Source: CAWAYR01 sp050250875 (GTDB lineage: Bacteria > Acidobacteriota > Vicinamibacteria > Vicinamibacterales > UBA2999). From it: a stretch of DNA of 64,000 nt. The notes under the pieces are model-generated. The model saw only the letters and a list, made by a program, of their open reading frames with translations, had not been told where the DNA came from and ran no database searches. Shown one piece after another: positions 33,076 through 41,010 of the stretch (positions within the stretch are counted from its first letter, which is position 1; each line of letters opens with the position of its first letter). The position numbers and the translations under genes are program-made. The DNA is taken from the NCBI GenBank assembly GCA_050250875.1, contig JBFWNV010000001.1, positions 620,001 through 684,000 of the forward strand, read 5' to 3'.

Positions 33076-34371
33076 CTACATCTCGTAGCGCAGCGCCTCG
33101 ACCGGCGGCAGCTGCGCGGCCCGGCGGGCCGGATAGGTGGAGGTGACGACGCCGATGACCACCAGCACGCCCAGGGCCAGCAGGCCCCCTTGCCAGGTCA
33201 TCACCAGGCCCTGGAACCGTGCCGGCATCGGCAGCTGGTTGACCGCGGCGCAGAGCGCGGCAGCGAGGCCGAAACCGACCGTGCCGCTGAGCATCGTCAG
33301 GAAGAAGCCCTCGAGGAAGAACTGCCGCTGCACCGTGCGGGTGGTGGCGCCGAGCGCCTTGCGGACGCCGATCTCGCGGGTCCGCTCGCGCACCGCCACC
33401 AGCATGATGTTCATCACGCCGATGCCGCCGAGGGCCAGGGTGATGATGCCGACCACCCAGAAGAAGTCGCGCATCGTGCCGATCATCCGCCCGAACATCA
33501 GCGTCTCGAGCGAGGTGTCCCACACGCTCAGCGCGTCGCGATCGTCGGGGTCGAAGTCGTGGCGGGCGGCCAGCACGCGGCGCACGTCCTTCTCGAGCGG
33601 CCAGTCGATGTCGGCGATGCGGCCGGTGCGGGCGTTCAGCACGCCCTCGAGGCCGGCGACGACGTGGGGTTTCGGCGCGACGATGATCTGCGACAGCGCG
33701 CCGGGCGGCGCGCCGGTGCGCGGAAAGTCGCGGGCCATCGCCGCGAACGGCACGAACACCTTGTCGTTGTCGGGGCCGCTGTAGTTGCTGTCCTGCTCCT
33801 TCTTCCGGATCTTGCCGACCACCGTGTACGGGAAGCCGTTGATCTGCACCGTCTCGCCGAGCCCCTCGCGGCTGCCGAAGAGCTGCGCCCAGGCATCGGC
33901 GCCGATGATTGCCACGCGGCGCACCTGTTCCTCGTCGGGCCAGCCGAAGACGCGACCCCGCTCGACGTCGATGGTGCGGATCGCCTGGTACTGCGGCTCG
34001 ATGCCGTGGACGCCGAGCGCGGCGGCGTTGTAGCGGCTCTTCACCTGCAGGCCCTGGCGGTTGATCTCGGGGCTGACGACGGCGGCCAGCGGCGACTCGG
34101 CGGCAATGGCCCGGGCGTCGTCGAGGGTGAGGTAGATCTGCCGGCCGGCGCGTTCGCCGCCGGCCTGCAGGGTGGTGCGCCCGCCCCAGACGATGGCGAT
34201 GTTCTTGCCGAGCTCCTCGAGCACCGTCTGGTTGCCGCGCTGGAAGCCCTCGCCGGTAGCCGTCAGGACCACGACCGCGATCACGCCCCACAGGATGCCG
34301 AACATCGTGAGGAAGCTGCGCAGCTTGTTGGCGCGCAGGTTCTCGATCGACTGGGCGATCGCCTCGCGCAT
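33076..34371 (-). CDS. MacB-type ABC transporter permease (first of two)
   Basis: Permease of 431 residues, paralogous to its downstream neighbour: N-terminal helix FLTMFGILWGVIAVVVLTATG, a periplasmic MacB core (AIIGADAWAQLFGSREGLGETVQINGF shape) and three C-terminal helices containing GGIGVMNIMLVAVRERTREIGVRKALGA and YPARRAAQLPPVEALRYEM. The ATG is two bases after the MacA-like adaptor stop, so adaptor and both permeases are one operon. The periplasmic parts differ enough that the two permeases probably form a heterodimer. No ATPase domain is present. Confidence 0.9.
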   Translation of the reverse strand: MREAIAQSIENLRANKLRSFLTMFGILWGVIAVVVLTATGEGFQRGNQTVLEELGKNIAIVWGGRTTLQAGGERAGRQIYLTLDDARAIAAESPLAAVVSPEINRQGLQVKSRYNAAALGVHGIEPQYQAIRTIDVERGRVFGWPDEEQVRRVAIIGADAWAQLFGSREGLGETVQINGFPYTVVGKIRKKEQDSNYSGPDNDKVFVPFAAMARDFPRTGAPPGALSQIIVAPKPHVVAGLEGVLNARTGRIADIDWPLEKDVRRVLAARHDFDPDDRDALSVWDTSLETLMFGRMIGTMRDFFWVVGIITLALGGIGVMNIMLVAVRERTREIGVRKALGATTRTVQRQFFLEGFFLTMLSGTVGFGLAAALCAAVNQLPMPARFQGLVMTWQGGLLALGVLVVIGVVTSTYPARRAAQLPPVEALRYEM

Positions 34372-34373
34372 GG

Positions 34374-35564
34374 CTAGCCGGGCAGGACGACCTTGTCGCC
34401 GGCCTTCAGTCCTTCCAGCACCTGTGTGCGGGTGCCGTTGCCGATGCCGAGCTTCACCGGCACCTTGCGGCGGCCGTTCTCGGCGCCCGGATCGGCGACC
34501 TCCACGAACGCCGCCTTGTGCTCGTCGTAGGTGACCGCGGCTTCCGGGATGATGAGCGCGTCGGAACGTTCCTCCAGGATGACCTCGGCGTTGGCGGTCA
34601 TGTTGGCCTTCAGCTCCTGGCCGGGGTTCTCGATCGACACCTCGATCTCGAAGGTGGTGACGTTGTCCTTCTCGACGCCGATCGGCGAGATCTGCGTGAC
34701 CTGGCCGGTGAAGGTCTTGTCGCGGAAGCTCTCGGTGGTGATGCGCGCCGGCATGCCGAGCCTGACGAAGCCGATATCGGCCTCGTCGACCTTGCCGCGC
34801 ACGAACACCTGCTGGATGTCGCCCAGGGTCATCACCAGCGTGGCGTTGGCGCCCAGGTTGAGGATCGACGACACCGGGCTGCCGATCTCGACATCGCGGC
34901 TCAGCACCGTACCGGCGATCGGTGCCTTGATGGTGGCGTTGGCCAGCTCCTCTTCGGCCCGCTCGACGGCGGCCTGGGCCTGCGCCACCTGCGCCCGCGC
35001 CTCCTCGATCTTCGCTCGGCTCACCAGCAGCTGCGACTGCGCGGCGCGCTGGCGGTTGAGCGCCTGGTCGTGGTTGGTCCGGGCCTGGTCGAGCGCCTCC
35101 TGCGAGATGAGTTTCTGATCCGACAGCGAGATGGCGCGGTCGTGCATCGACCTGGCGAAGGCCACGTCGGGGGCTTCGGCCTCGATCTCGTTCTTGCGGG
35201 CCTGGGCCTCGGCGGCGGTCAGCGCGGCCCGGGCGGCCTCGAGGTTGGCCCGCGCTTCGCGCAGCCGCGCCGTCAGGTTCTCTTTGTCGAGCTCCGCCAA
35301 TACCTGCCCGGCGGTCACCCGGTGATCGACGTCGGCGGCCAAGTGTTCGATGATGCCATTGGCCTTCGACTTGATCTCCACCTTGGTGATCGGCTCGATC
35401 TTGCCGGTGGCCACCACCGAGCGCGTCATCGTGTCGCGCTCGACCGTGGCCAGGCGCGACGGGTCGATGGTCGTCGCCGCGCCGTTCACCGTGGCCATGT
35501 AAGCCACCAGCGCGCCCACGCCGAGCACCGTGCCGCCCACCGCAAGTTTTCTCGAACGTGTCAT
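34374..35564 (-). CDS. MacA/HlyD-type periplasmic adaptor (membrane fusion protein)
   Basis: Periplasmic adaptor of 396 residues that links an inner-membrane transporter to an outer-membrane channel. After an N-terminal anchor (LAVGGTVLGVGALVAYMATV) it has the half-lipoyl motif GKIEPITKVEIKSKANGIIEHL, a long alpha-helical hairpin (about 90-215, rich in Ala, Glu and Arg heptads), the second half-lipoyl segment ATIKAPIAGTVLSRDVEIGS, a beta-barrel and a membrane-proximal domain ending VLEGLKAGDKVVLPG. ATG at 35564 is preferred to an upstream in-frame start because it sits just before the hydrophobic anchor. It is the first gene of the adaptor-permease-permease operon. Confidence 0.9.
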   Translation of the reverse strand: MTRSRKLAVGGTVLGVGALVAYMATVNGAATTIDPSRLATVERDTMTRSVVATGKIEPITKVEIKSKANGIIEHLAADVDHRVTAGQVLAELDKENLTARLREARANLEAARAALTAAEAQARKNEIEAEAPDVAFARSMHDRAISLSDQKLISQEALDQARTNHDQALNRQRAAQSQLLVSRAKIEEARAQVAQAQAAVERAEEELANATIKAPIAGTVLSRDVEIGSPVSSILNLGANATLVMTLGDIQQVFVRGKVDEADIGFVRLGMPARITTESFRDKTFTGQVTQISPIGVEKDNVTTFEIEVSIENPGQELKANMTANAEVILEERSDALIIPEAAVTYDEHKAAFVEVADPGAENGRRKVPVKLGIGNGTRTQVLEGLKAGDKVVLPG

Positions 35565-35665
35565 GGCCCTCACCCGCGGCGGCGCCGGCCGCACCACCTG
35601 TATCTACGACCCGGTGCAGGGCCATGTTCCCGGCGTCGGCGGCCGGAGCCGGAGGATGCCCCTGC

Positions 35666-35671
35666 TACAAT
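35666..35671 (+). promoter_or_regulatory. -10-like TACAAT box before the FHA gene
   Basis: TACAAT ends ten bases before the ATG at 35682, with no Shine-Dalgarno sequence between, so the leader would be only a few bases long. It belongs to the window-wide near-leaderless pattern. Confidence 0.55.
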
Positions 35672-35681
35672 CGCGGCGCGC

Positions 35682-35972
35682 ATGTGGCTGCTCGAATCGA
35701 CGGGTGACAGCCCCGACACGCTGGTGTTCCGCCTCCTCCCGGGGGCCATCAAGACCGTCGGCCGGGCGCCGCGCGCCGACTTCGTCGTCGATGCGCCGCT
35801 GGTCTCGCGGCTGCACTGCCGGCTCACGCTGCAGGACGAGGGGGTGCTGGTCGAGGACCTCGACAGCACCAACGGCACTTTCGTGAACGGCCAGCGGGTC
35901 AGGAAAGGGCTGCTGGCCAACGGCGACCGGCTGCGCGTCGGCCGCATGGAGTTCGCCGTCCGGCACGGCTGA
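35682..35972 (+). CDS. single-domain FHA protein
   Basis: Phosphothreonine-binding protein of 96 residues that is nothing but a forkhead-associated domain. It shows KTVGRAPRADFVVDAPLVSRLHCRL (G-R and S-R-x-H peptide-binding loops) and VEDLDSTNGTFVNGQRV, the N-G-T-F-V-N-G end of the fold. It lies 26 bases before the Ser/Thr kinase gene on the same strand, so it may bind targets or the autophosphorylated form of that kinase. Each of the two genes has its own -10-like box, which suggests they can be transcribed separately. Confidence 0.9.
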   Translation: MWLLESTGDSPDTLVFRLLPGAIKTVGRAPRADFVVDAPLVSRLHCRLTLQDEGVLVEDLDSTNGTFVNGQRVRKGLLANGDRLRVGRMEFAVRHG

Positions 35973-35981
35973 GCCCACGTC

Positions 35982-35987
35982 TATAAT
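35982..35987 (+). promoter_or_regulatory. -10 box TATAAT before the Ser/Thr kinase gene
   Basis: A consensus TATAAT ends 11 bases before the ATG at 35999. Transcription starting at the usual distance would leave a leader of about five bases. No ribosome-binding sequence is seen. Confidence 0.6.
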
Positions 35988-35998
35988 CGCGCCCACTC

Positions 35999-38671
35999 AT
36001 GGCGCTCACCGTCGGCAGCCGCGTCGGCGTCTACGAAGTCACCGGCCGGCTCGGCGCCGGCGGCATGGGCGAGGTCTACCGCGGTCACGATACCCGCCTG
36101 AATCGCGACGTCGCGCTCAAGGTGCTGCTGCCGGCCGTGGCGAACGATCCCGACCGGCTGGCGCGATTTGGGCGCGAAGCGCAGGTGCTGGCGTCGCTCA
36201 ACCATCCCAATATCGCCCACGTCCACGGCCTGGAGGACGCCGGCGACACCAGAGCCCTGGTGATGGAACTGGTGGAGGGACCGACGCTGGCGGACCGCCT
36301 CACGAAGGGCGCCCTGCCGCTCGACGAGGTGATGCCCATCGCGACCCAGATTGCCGAGGCGCTCGAAGCGGCGCATGAGCAGGGCATCATCCATCGCGAC
36401 CTGAAGCCGGCCAACGTCAAGGTCCGCGATGACGGCACCGTGAAGGTGCTCGACTTCGGGCTCGCCAAGGCAGTCGAGGCCCCGGGCGCGTCGTCGGCCG
36501 GACCAGCCACCGAGTCGCCGACGTTCACCTCGCCGGCGATGACCCAGGCCGGGGTCATCCTCGGCACGGCTGCCTACATGAGCCCGGAGCAGGCCAAGGG
36601 CCGCCCCGTCGACAAGCGCAGCGACGTCTGGGCGTTCGGCTGCGTGCTCTACGAGATGCTGGCCGGCGCACGGCCCTTCGAGGGCGAGGATATGACCGAC
36701 GTGCTCGGCGCGGTCGTGCGTCTCGAGCCCGACTGGGCGCGTCTGCCGGCGACGACGCCGCCACCGATCCGCGCCCTCGTGCAGGGGTGCCTGGTCAAGG
36801 ATCGGCGCCACCGGGTGGGCGATGTCGCTGCCGCCCTGTTCGTGCTGCGGCAGGCAGCGTCGGCGCCGTCGAGCGCTGCGGGGGTCGCCGCGACACGCGG
36901 CGCGTCGGCGCGGCGCGCCGCTCCGGTGGCCGCGGCGTCGCTCCTCGCCGGCGCCCTCCTCGCCGCCGGCCTGGGTGCGGCGCTGTTCGGTCTCGGCGTC
37001 GTCGGCAGCGCCGAGTCGGCCGTGGAGACACCGATCACGCGTTTCGCGGTTTCGGCCCCCGAGGCGATCAGCCCCAGCAATCGACCGGCGATCTCGCCCG
37101 ATGGTCGTCGGCTGGTGTTCAGGGCGGACAACGAGCTGTGGATGCGCGCGCTCGACGCGCTGTCGATCGACCGCCTGCCCGGCACCGAGGGCGCCGTGCA
37201 CCCGTTCTGGTCCCCGGACAGCCGGAGCGTCGGCTTCTTCGCCGCGGGCAAGCTGAAACGCCTCGACCTCGGTGGCGGGCCGCCGGTGACGTTGTGTGAC
37301 GTCGGCGTCGCGCCGGGAGGGGGGACGTGGAGCCCGGAAGGTGTCATCGTGTTCGCGCCGGATGCCTACGATGCGGCGCTGCAGCAGGTGCCCTCCGGTG
37401 GCGGCGTCCCGACGCCGGCAACGCGCCGCGAGACGGCGGTATCGGGCGGTCACGCCTGGCCACAGTTCCTGCCCGACGGCCGCCACTTCCTCTATACGGC
37501 GTACGACACTACGGGCGGCTTGCAGGCCGTCGTCCTGGTCGGTTCACTCGATGTGACGGCCGGCACGCCGCTCGACGTTCGAGGGGCCTCGACTGCCCTC
37601 TACGCACGCCAGGGTGCCCTGCTGTATCCGATTGGCACCACGCTGATGCGGCAGGCGTTCGACGTGACGCGGCTGACGTTGAGCGGCGATCCGGCGCCGG
37701 TGGCCGACAACGTCGCGATCGGCCCAGGCGGCTTGGCGATCGCCGATGTGTCGCACACCGGCACGCTGGTCTATACGACCGCCGTGACTGATGGGCAGCG
37801 GCAACTCGTCTGGGTGGACCGCCACGGACGGGTGACGCCGCTGCCGCTGCCGCCAGGCGTGTTCGGCGAACCGGGCCTCTCGCCCGACGGGCGGCAGATC
37901 GCTCTGTCGATCACCGATGCAACCGGTACCCACATCTGGGTCTACGACACCGAGCGTGGCACGCTCGGCAAGCGGACGTTCGCCGCGCACAACCAGTTTC
38001 CGCTGTGGAGCCTCGACGGCCGCGAGCTGGCGTACTCGACCAACGCTCTCCGGGGTCCGCTCATGAAGATTCGCGCCGATGGGAGCGGGCAGCCGGTCAC
38101 GCTCGTCGCCGACGGGCAGCGCGTGGGCATCAAGGTAGCCACTTCGTGGTCCCCGGACGGCAGCGAGTTGATCCTCCAGAGCGACCAGGACGTCTTCGTC
38201 CGCCGTGCCGATGGGTCGCTGCACCCGCTGGTCGCCACGCCGGCCTCGGAGCGCGAAGGCCGGTTGGCGCCCGGTGGACGCTGGCTGGCCTACAGCTCCA
38301 CCGAGACAGGCCGGCGCGAGGTGTACGTGCAGTCGTACCCGACGGGCAACGGCAAATGGCAGATCTCCACCGACGGCGGCGCCCAGCCGATGTGGGCGCC
38401 TGGCGGCGGCGAGCTGTTCTACAAGAGCGGGAACCGGATGATGGTGGTGCCGGTCGACGCGGAAGCCGGCTTCAAGGCTGGCGCGCCGCGCCTCCTGTTC
38501 GAGATGCCGCAGCCGGAACGGACGCCGGGCGACCCGGCGCGTTTCGTCGTCTCTCCCGACGCCAGCCGCTTCCTGATCCTGACGACGGCGCCGGGCGACG
38601 AGGCGAGAACGACCCTGACCGTCGTCCTCAACTGGCCGGCGACCATCGCCACGGCGGGCGCCGCACGATGA
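35999..38671 (+). CDS. Ser/Thr protein kinase with C-terminal PD40 beta-propeller
   Basis: Receptor-like kinase of 890 residues. Kinase domain about 8-275 is complete: LGAGGMGEVY (glycine loop), ALKVL (ATP Lys), HRDLKPANV (catalytic loop), DFGLA and AYMSPEQAKG. A membrane helix follows at about 310-335 (VAAASLLAGALLAAGLGAALFG), and the rest (about 350-885) is an extracytoplasmic propeller of PD40 repeats such as SPDGRRLVFRADN and LSPDGRQIALSITD. This is the commonest kinase layout in Acidobacteriota; the propeller may sense an envelope ligand. The FHA gene directly upstream is a likely partner. The target is unknown. Confidence 0.93.
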   Translation: MALTVGSRVGVYEVTGRLGAGGMGEVYRGHDTRLNRDVALKVLLPAVANDPDRLARFGREAQVLASLNHPNIAHVHGLEDAGDTRALVMELVEGPTLADRLTKGALPLDEVMPIATQIAEALEAAHEQGIIHRDLKPANVKVRDDGTVKVLDFGLAKAVEAPGASSAGPATESPTFTSPAMTQAGVILGTAAYMSPEQAKGRPVDKRSDVWAFGCVLYEMLAGARPFEGEDMTDVLGAVVRLEPDWARLPATTPPPIRALVQGCLVKDRRHRVGDVAAALFVLRQAASAPSSAAGVAATRGASARRAAPVAAASLLAGALLAAGLGAALFGLGVVGSAESAVETPITRFAVSAPEAISPSNRPAISPDGRRLVFRADNELWMRALDALSIDRLPGTEGAVHPFWSPDSRSVGFFAAGKLKRLDLGGGPPVTLCDVGVAPGGGTWSPEGVIVFAPDAYDAALQQVPSGGGVPTPATRRETAVSGGHAWPQFLPDGRHFLYTAYDTTGGLQAVVLVGSLDVTAGTPLDVRGASTALYARQGALLYPIGTTLMRQAFDVTRLTLSGDPAPVADNVAIGPGGLAIADVSHTGTLVYTTAVTDGQRQLVWVDRHGRVTPLPLPPGVFGEPGLSPDGRQIALSITDATGTHIWVYDTERGTLGKRTFAAHNQFPLWSLDGRELAYSTNALRGPLMKIRADGSGQPVTLVADGQRVGIKVATSWSPDGSELILQSDQDVFVRRADGSLHPLVATPASEREGRLAPGGRWLAYSSTETGRREVYVQSYPTGNGKWQISTDGGAQPMWAPGGGELFYKSGNRMMVVPVDAEAGFKAGAPRLLFEMPQPERTPGDPARFVVSPDASRFLILTTAPGDEARTTLTVVLNWPATIATAGAAR

Positions 38672-38702
38672 CGGCGGGATAAGATTCGGGGCAGGCCGCG
38701 CC

Positions 38703-39119
38703 GTGACTCCCGACATCGATCCGCGATATCGCCCCGTCGTCGACGAGCTTCGTCAGGCCCTCGGCGACGCCATTGCGGTCTATGTGTTCGGGTCGGCGGC
38801 GCAGGGCACGGCGCACCGCGCGAGCGACCTCGACATCGGCGTCCTGGCGCCCCGCCGCCTCAGCCCGACCGAACGGTTCGACCTGCAGGAGCGCCTCGCC
38901 GGCCTCCTGGGGCAGGACGTCGACCTGGTCGACCTGGCGGCGGCCACCCCGGTGATGGCGGTTCAGGTGGTGGCGCGTGGCCACCTGCTCTACGACGGCG
39001 CGCCTGTCGCACGCGGAGCGTTCGAGGACCTGACGCTCAGCACCTATGCGCGGCTCAACGAGGAGCGACGCGGGATACTCGAACGCATTGCCGCAGAGGG
39101 CACCGTCTATGGCCGATGA
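38703..39119 (+). CDS. mntA: MntA-type nucleotidyltransferase antitoxin
   Basis: Minimal nucleotidyltransferase of 138 residues, the antitoxin of HepT-MntA systems. It has the complete GS-x10-D-x-D active site, GSAAQGTAHRASDLDIGVL, and the third acidic strand in GQDVDLVDLAAA. Characterised MntA proteins add AMP groups to a Tyr of HepT and so silence it. The gene overlaps hepT by 11 bases. The GTG start at 38703 lies 17 bases after TAAGAT (38680-38685). Gene order antitoxin then toxin, and the overlap, fit a two-gene toxin-antitoxin operon. Confidence 0.88.
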   Translation: MTPDIDPRYRPVVDELRQALGDAIAVYVFGSAAQGTAHRASDLDIGVLAPRRLSPTERFDLQERLAGLLGQDVDLVDLAAATPVMAVQVVARGHLLYDGAPVARGAFEDLTLSTYARLNEERRGILERIAAEGTVYGR

Positions 39120-39516
39120 CGTGCTGCTGAACAAGGTCGCGGCCATCGAGCGCGCCCTCGGCCGCGTGCGTGAGGAGCACGCCGGCGACGATCGCAACCT
39201 GCTGGAGAATCAGACCCGCCAGGACGCCATCATCCTCAATCTGCAGCGCGCCTGCGAAACCAGCATCGACGCGGCCATGCATCTGGTCAGGGTCCGTCGC
39301 CTCGGCATTCCGCAGGAGACGCGCGAGGCCTTCGATCTGCTGATGGCGGCGGGCCTGATCGACTCCGGTCTGGCCGATCGGATGAAGAAGATGGTCGGCT
39401 TCCGCAACGTGGCGATTCACGAGTATCAGAAGCTGAATCTCGACATCGTGCGGCGCATCGTCGTCGAACACCTCGACGATTTCCGGGCCTTTGCGCGCCT
39501 GCTGCTGCGCGACTGA
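39109..39516 (+). CDS. hepT: HepT-type RNase toxin
   Basis: HEPN-domain protein of 135 residues. It carries the active-site motif R-x4-H-x-Y as RNVAIHEY near residue 104, and the modified Tyr of that motif is present. The flanking sequence NLQRACETSIDAAMHLV and ADRMKKMVGFRN is standard for this DUF86 family. HEPN toxins cut RNA; MntA blocks HepT by attaching AMP to the Tyr. The ATG sits inside the mntA end, giving an 11-base overlap and probable coupling. No mobile-element genes lie beside the pair. Confidence 0.9.
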   Translation: MADDVLLNKVAAIERALGRVREEHAGDDRNLLENQTRQDAIILNLQRACETSIDAAMHLVRVRRLGIPQETREAFDLLMAAGLIDSGLADRMKKMVGFRNVAIHEYQKLNLDIVRRIVVEHLDDFRAFARLLLRD

Positions 39517-39553
39517 TTGCCCTCGGGCGCCGTGGTGACGCCGGTCGTTCGGC

Positions 39554-40219
39554 TCAGCGGGGGGCCGGACGCGCCGCCCACTCCAGCAGGAACGGGTTGG
39601 TGCGCCGCTCGCGGCCGATGGTGGTGTCGGGGCCGTGGCCGGAGTGCACGCGGGCGTCGTCGCCGAGCGGCAGCAGCACCCCGGTGATCGCCCGCATCAG
39701 CACCCCGTAGTCGCCGCCGGGCAGATCGGTGCGGCCGATCGACCCGGCGAACAGCGTGTCGCCGACGAAGAGGTCCAGCCCCGGCTCGCCGCGCCGCCCC
39801 ACCTGGAAGCACACGTTCCCCGGGCAATGCCCCGGCGTGTGGTGCACGAACACGTCGTAGTCGCCGAAGGTCAGCGGGCCGGGACCGTCGAGCCAGCGAT
39901 CGACCGGCGGCGGCTGTTCGAGCTGGTAGCCGAACATCGCTCCCTGCTGGACGGCGTGCCGGTAGAGCCAGGCGTCGTCGGGATGCAGCCAGATCGGCGC
40001 GCCGAGCGCCCGCTTGGCCGCCGCCACGCCCGACACGTGATCGACGTGGGCGTGGGTGAGCAGGATGGCGCTGACCGCGAGCCGTTCGCGCGCGACGTAC
40101 GCCAGCAGGTCGTCCACTTCGTCGCCCGGGTCGATGTAGACGGCCTCGCGCGTGCGTTCGCACGACAGCACGAAGCCGTTCTTCAGGAACGGCGGCGCGC
40201 ACGCCGACTCGATGCGCAT
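39554..40219 (-). CDS. metallo-beta-lactamase-fold hydrolase, glyoxalase II-like
   Basis: Binuclear metal hydrolase of 221 residues. All metal ligands are visible: THAHVDH (H-x-H-x-D-H), HTPGHCPGN, FVGDTLFAGSIGRTD and the final SGHGPDTTIG. The spacing and the GSIGRTD segment are those of the YcbL/glyoxalase II group, so a thioester such as S-D-lactoylglutathione or an analogue is a likely substrate. The start overlaps the SDR gene stop by one base (TGATG), so the two are coupled. The ATG gives a protein beginning MRIESACAPPFLKNGFVLSC, normal for the group. Confidence 0.88.
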   Translation of the reverse strand: MRIESACAPPFLKNGFVLSCERTREAVYIDPGDEVDDLLAYVARERLAVSAILLTHAHVDHVSGVAAAKRALGAPIWLHPDDAWLYRHAVQQGAMFGYQLEQPPPVDRWLDGPGPLTFGDYDVFVHHTPGHCPGNVCFQVGRRGEPGLDLFVGDTLFAGSIGRTDLPGGDYGVLMRAITGVLLPLGDDARVHSGHGPDTTIGRERRTNPFLLEWAARPAPR

Positions 40220-40932
40220 CAGGACTTCCTCGGCTGCGACGGCCGGATCTCGACCCGGCTGGGCAGGCTGCGGCCGGGATGGCTGGTGAGATCGACGACC
40301 ACCTGGGCGACGTCGTCGGGATGGAGCTTCCACTCGACTCCCGCGGTCGATTCCCGACCGTTGAAGCCGGTCGCCACCGAGCCCGGACAGACGTGGGCGA
40401 CGCGGACGCCGTCGTAGCGCACTTCCTGCATGAGCGCTTCGCTGAAGGCGTCGAGCCCGGCCTTGGTGGCGCAGTAGGCCGCGCCGCCGGCGAAGGGGTT
40501 CTTGCCAGCCAGGCTGCTGATGTTCACGATCCAGCCAGCCTGCCGTGCCTTCAGGTGCGGCAGCGCCGCCTGGCAGCAGTGGAAGACGCCGGTGAGGTTG
40601 GTGTCGAGGATGCGCGCCCACTCTTCCGGCGTCATCTCGGCGATGGGCCCGCCGACGCCGACGCCGGCGTTGTTCACCAGCAGGTCGAGGCGTCCGAAGC
40701 GCTCGACGGCAGCCGCCACCGCCCGCTGGACCGCGGCGCGGTCGCGCACGTCGCACACGATCCCCATCACACGCGTGGCGTCGCCGACCGCCGCGGCCAG
40801 CGCGTGCTCGGCGCGCAGGATGCCGTCGTCGGTGGTGCCGGTGAAGGCCACCGCGTCACCACGCGCGAGGAGCGCCTTCGCTACCGCGAACCCGATCCCC
40901 CGCGTCCCGCCCGTGACCAGTGCTACAGCCAT
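40219..40932 (-). CDS. short-chain dehydrogenase/reductase
   Basis: NAD(P)-dependent oxidoreductase of 237 residues. Cofactor motif VTGGTRGIG, structural NNAGVG, catalytic Ser in IVNISSLAG, and Y-x-x-x-K in AAYCATKAG are all in place, followed by HVCPGSVATGFNG. It looks like a 3-ketoacyl-ACP reductase-like SDR, but substrate cannot be told. It precedes the metallo-hydrolase with a one-base overlap; the pair may act on one metabolite. Confidence 0.9.
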   Translation of the reverse strand: MAVALVTGGTRGIGFAVAKALLARGDAVAFTGTTDDGILRAEHALAAAVGDATRVMGIVCDVRDRAAVQRAVAAAVERFGRLDLLVNNAGVGVGGPIAEMTPEEWARILDTNLTGVFHCCQAALPHLKARQAGWIVNISSLAGKNPFAGGAAYCATKAGLDAFSEALMQEVRYDGVRVAHVCPGSVATGFNGRESTAGVEWKLHPDDVAQVVVDLTSHPGRSLPSRVEIRPSQPRKS

Positions 40933-40998
40933 CTCGTGCTCCCCGTTTCCTCCATCCTAGCCGCTAGCCGCCAGCCCCTGGCCGCTGACGAGCGTCAG

Positions 40999-41004
40999 TA
41001 CAAT
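40999..41004 (+). promoter_or_regulatory. -10-like TACAAT box before the malate-dehydrogenase-like gene
   Basis: TACAAT ends six bases before the GTG start at 41011, the spacing expected of a truly leaderless transcript. It decides the start codon, which has no Shine-Dalgarno sequence. Confidence 0.55.
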
Positions 41005-41010
41005 GCCCCC

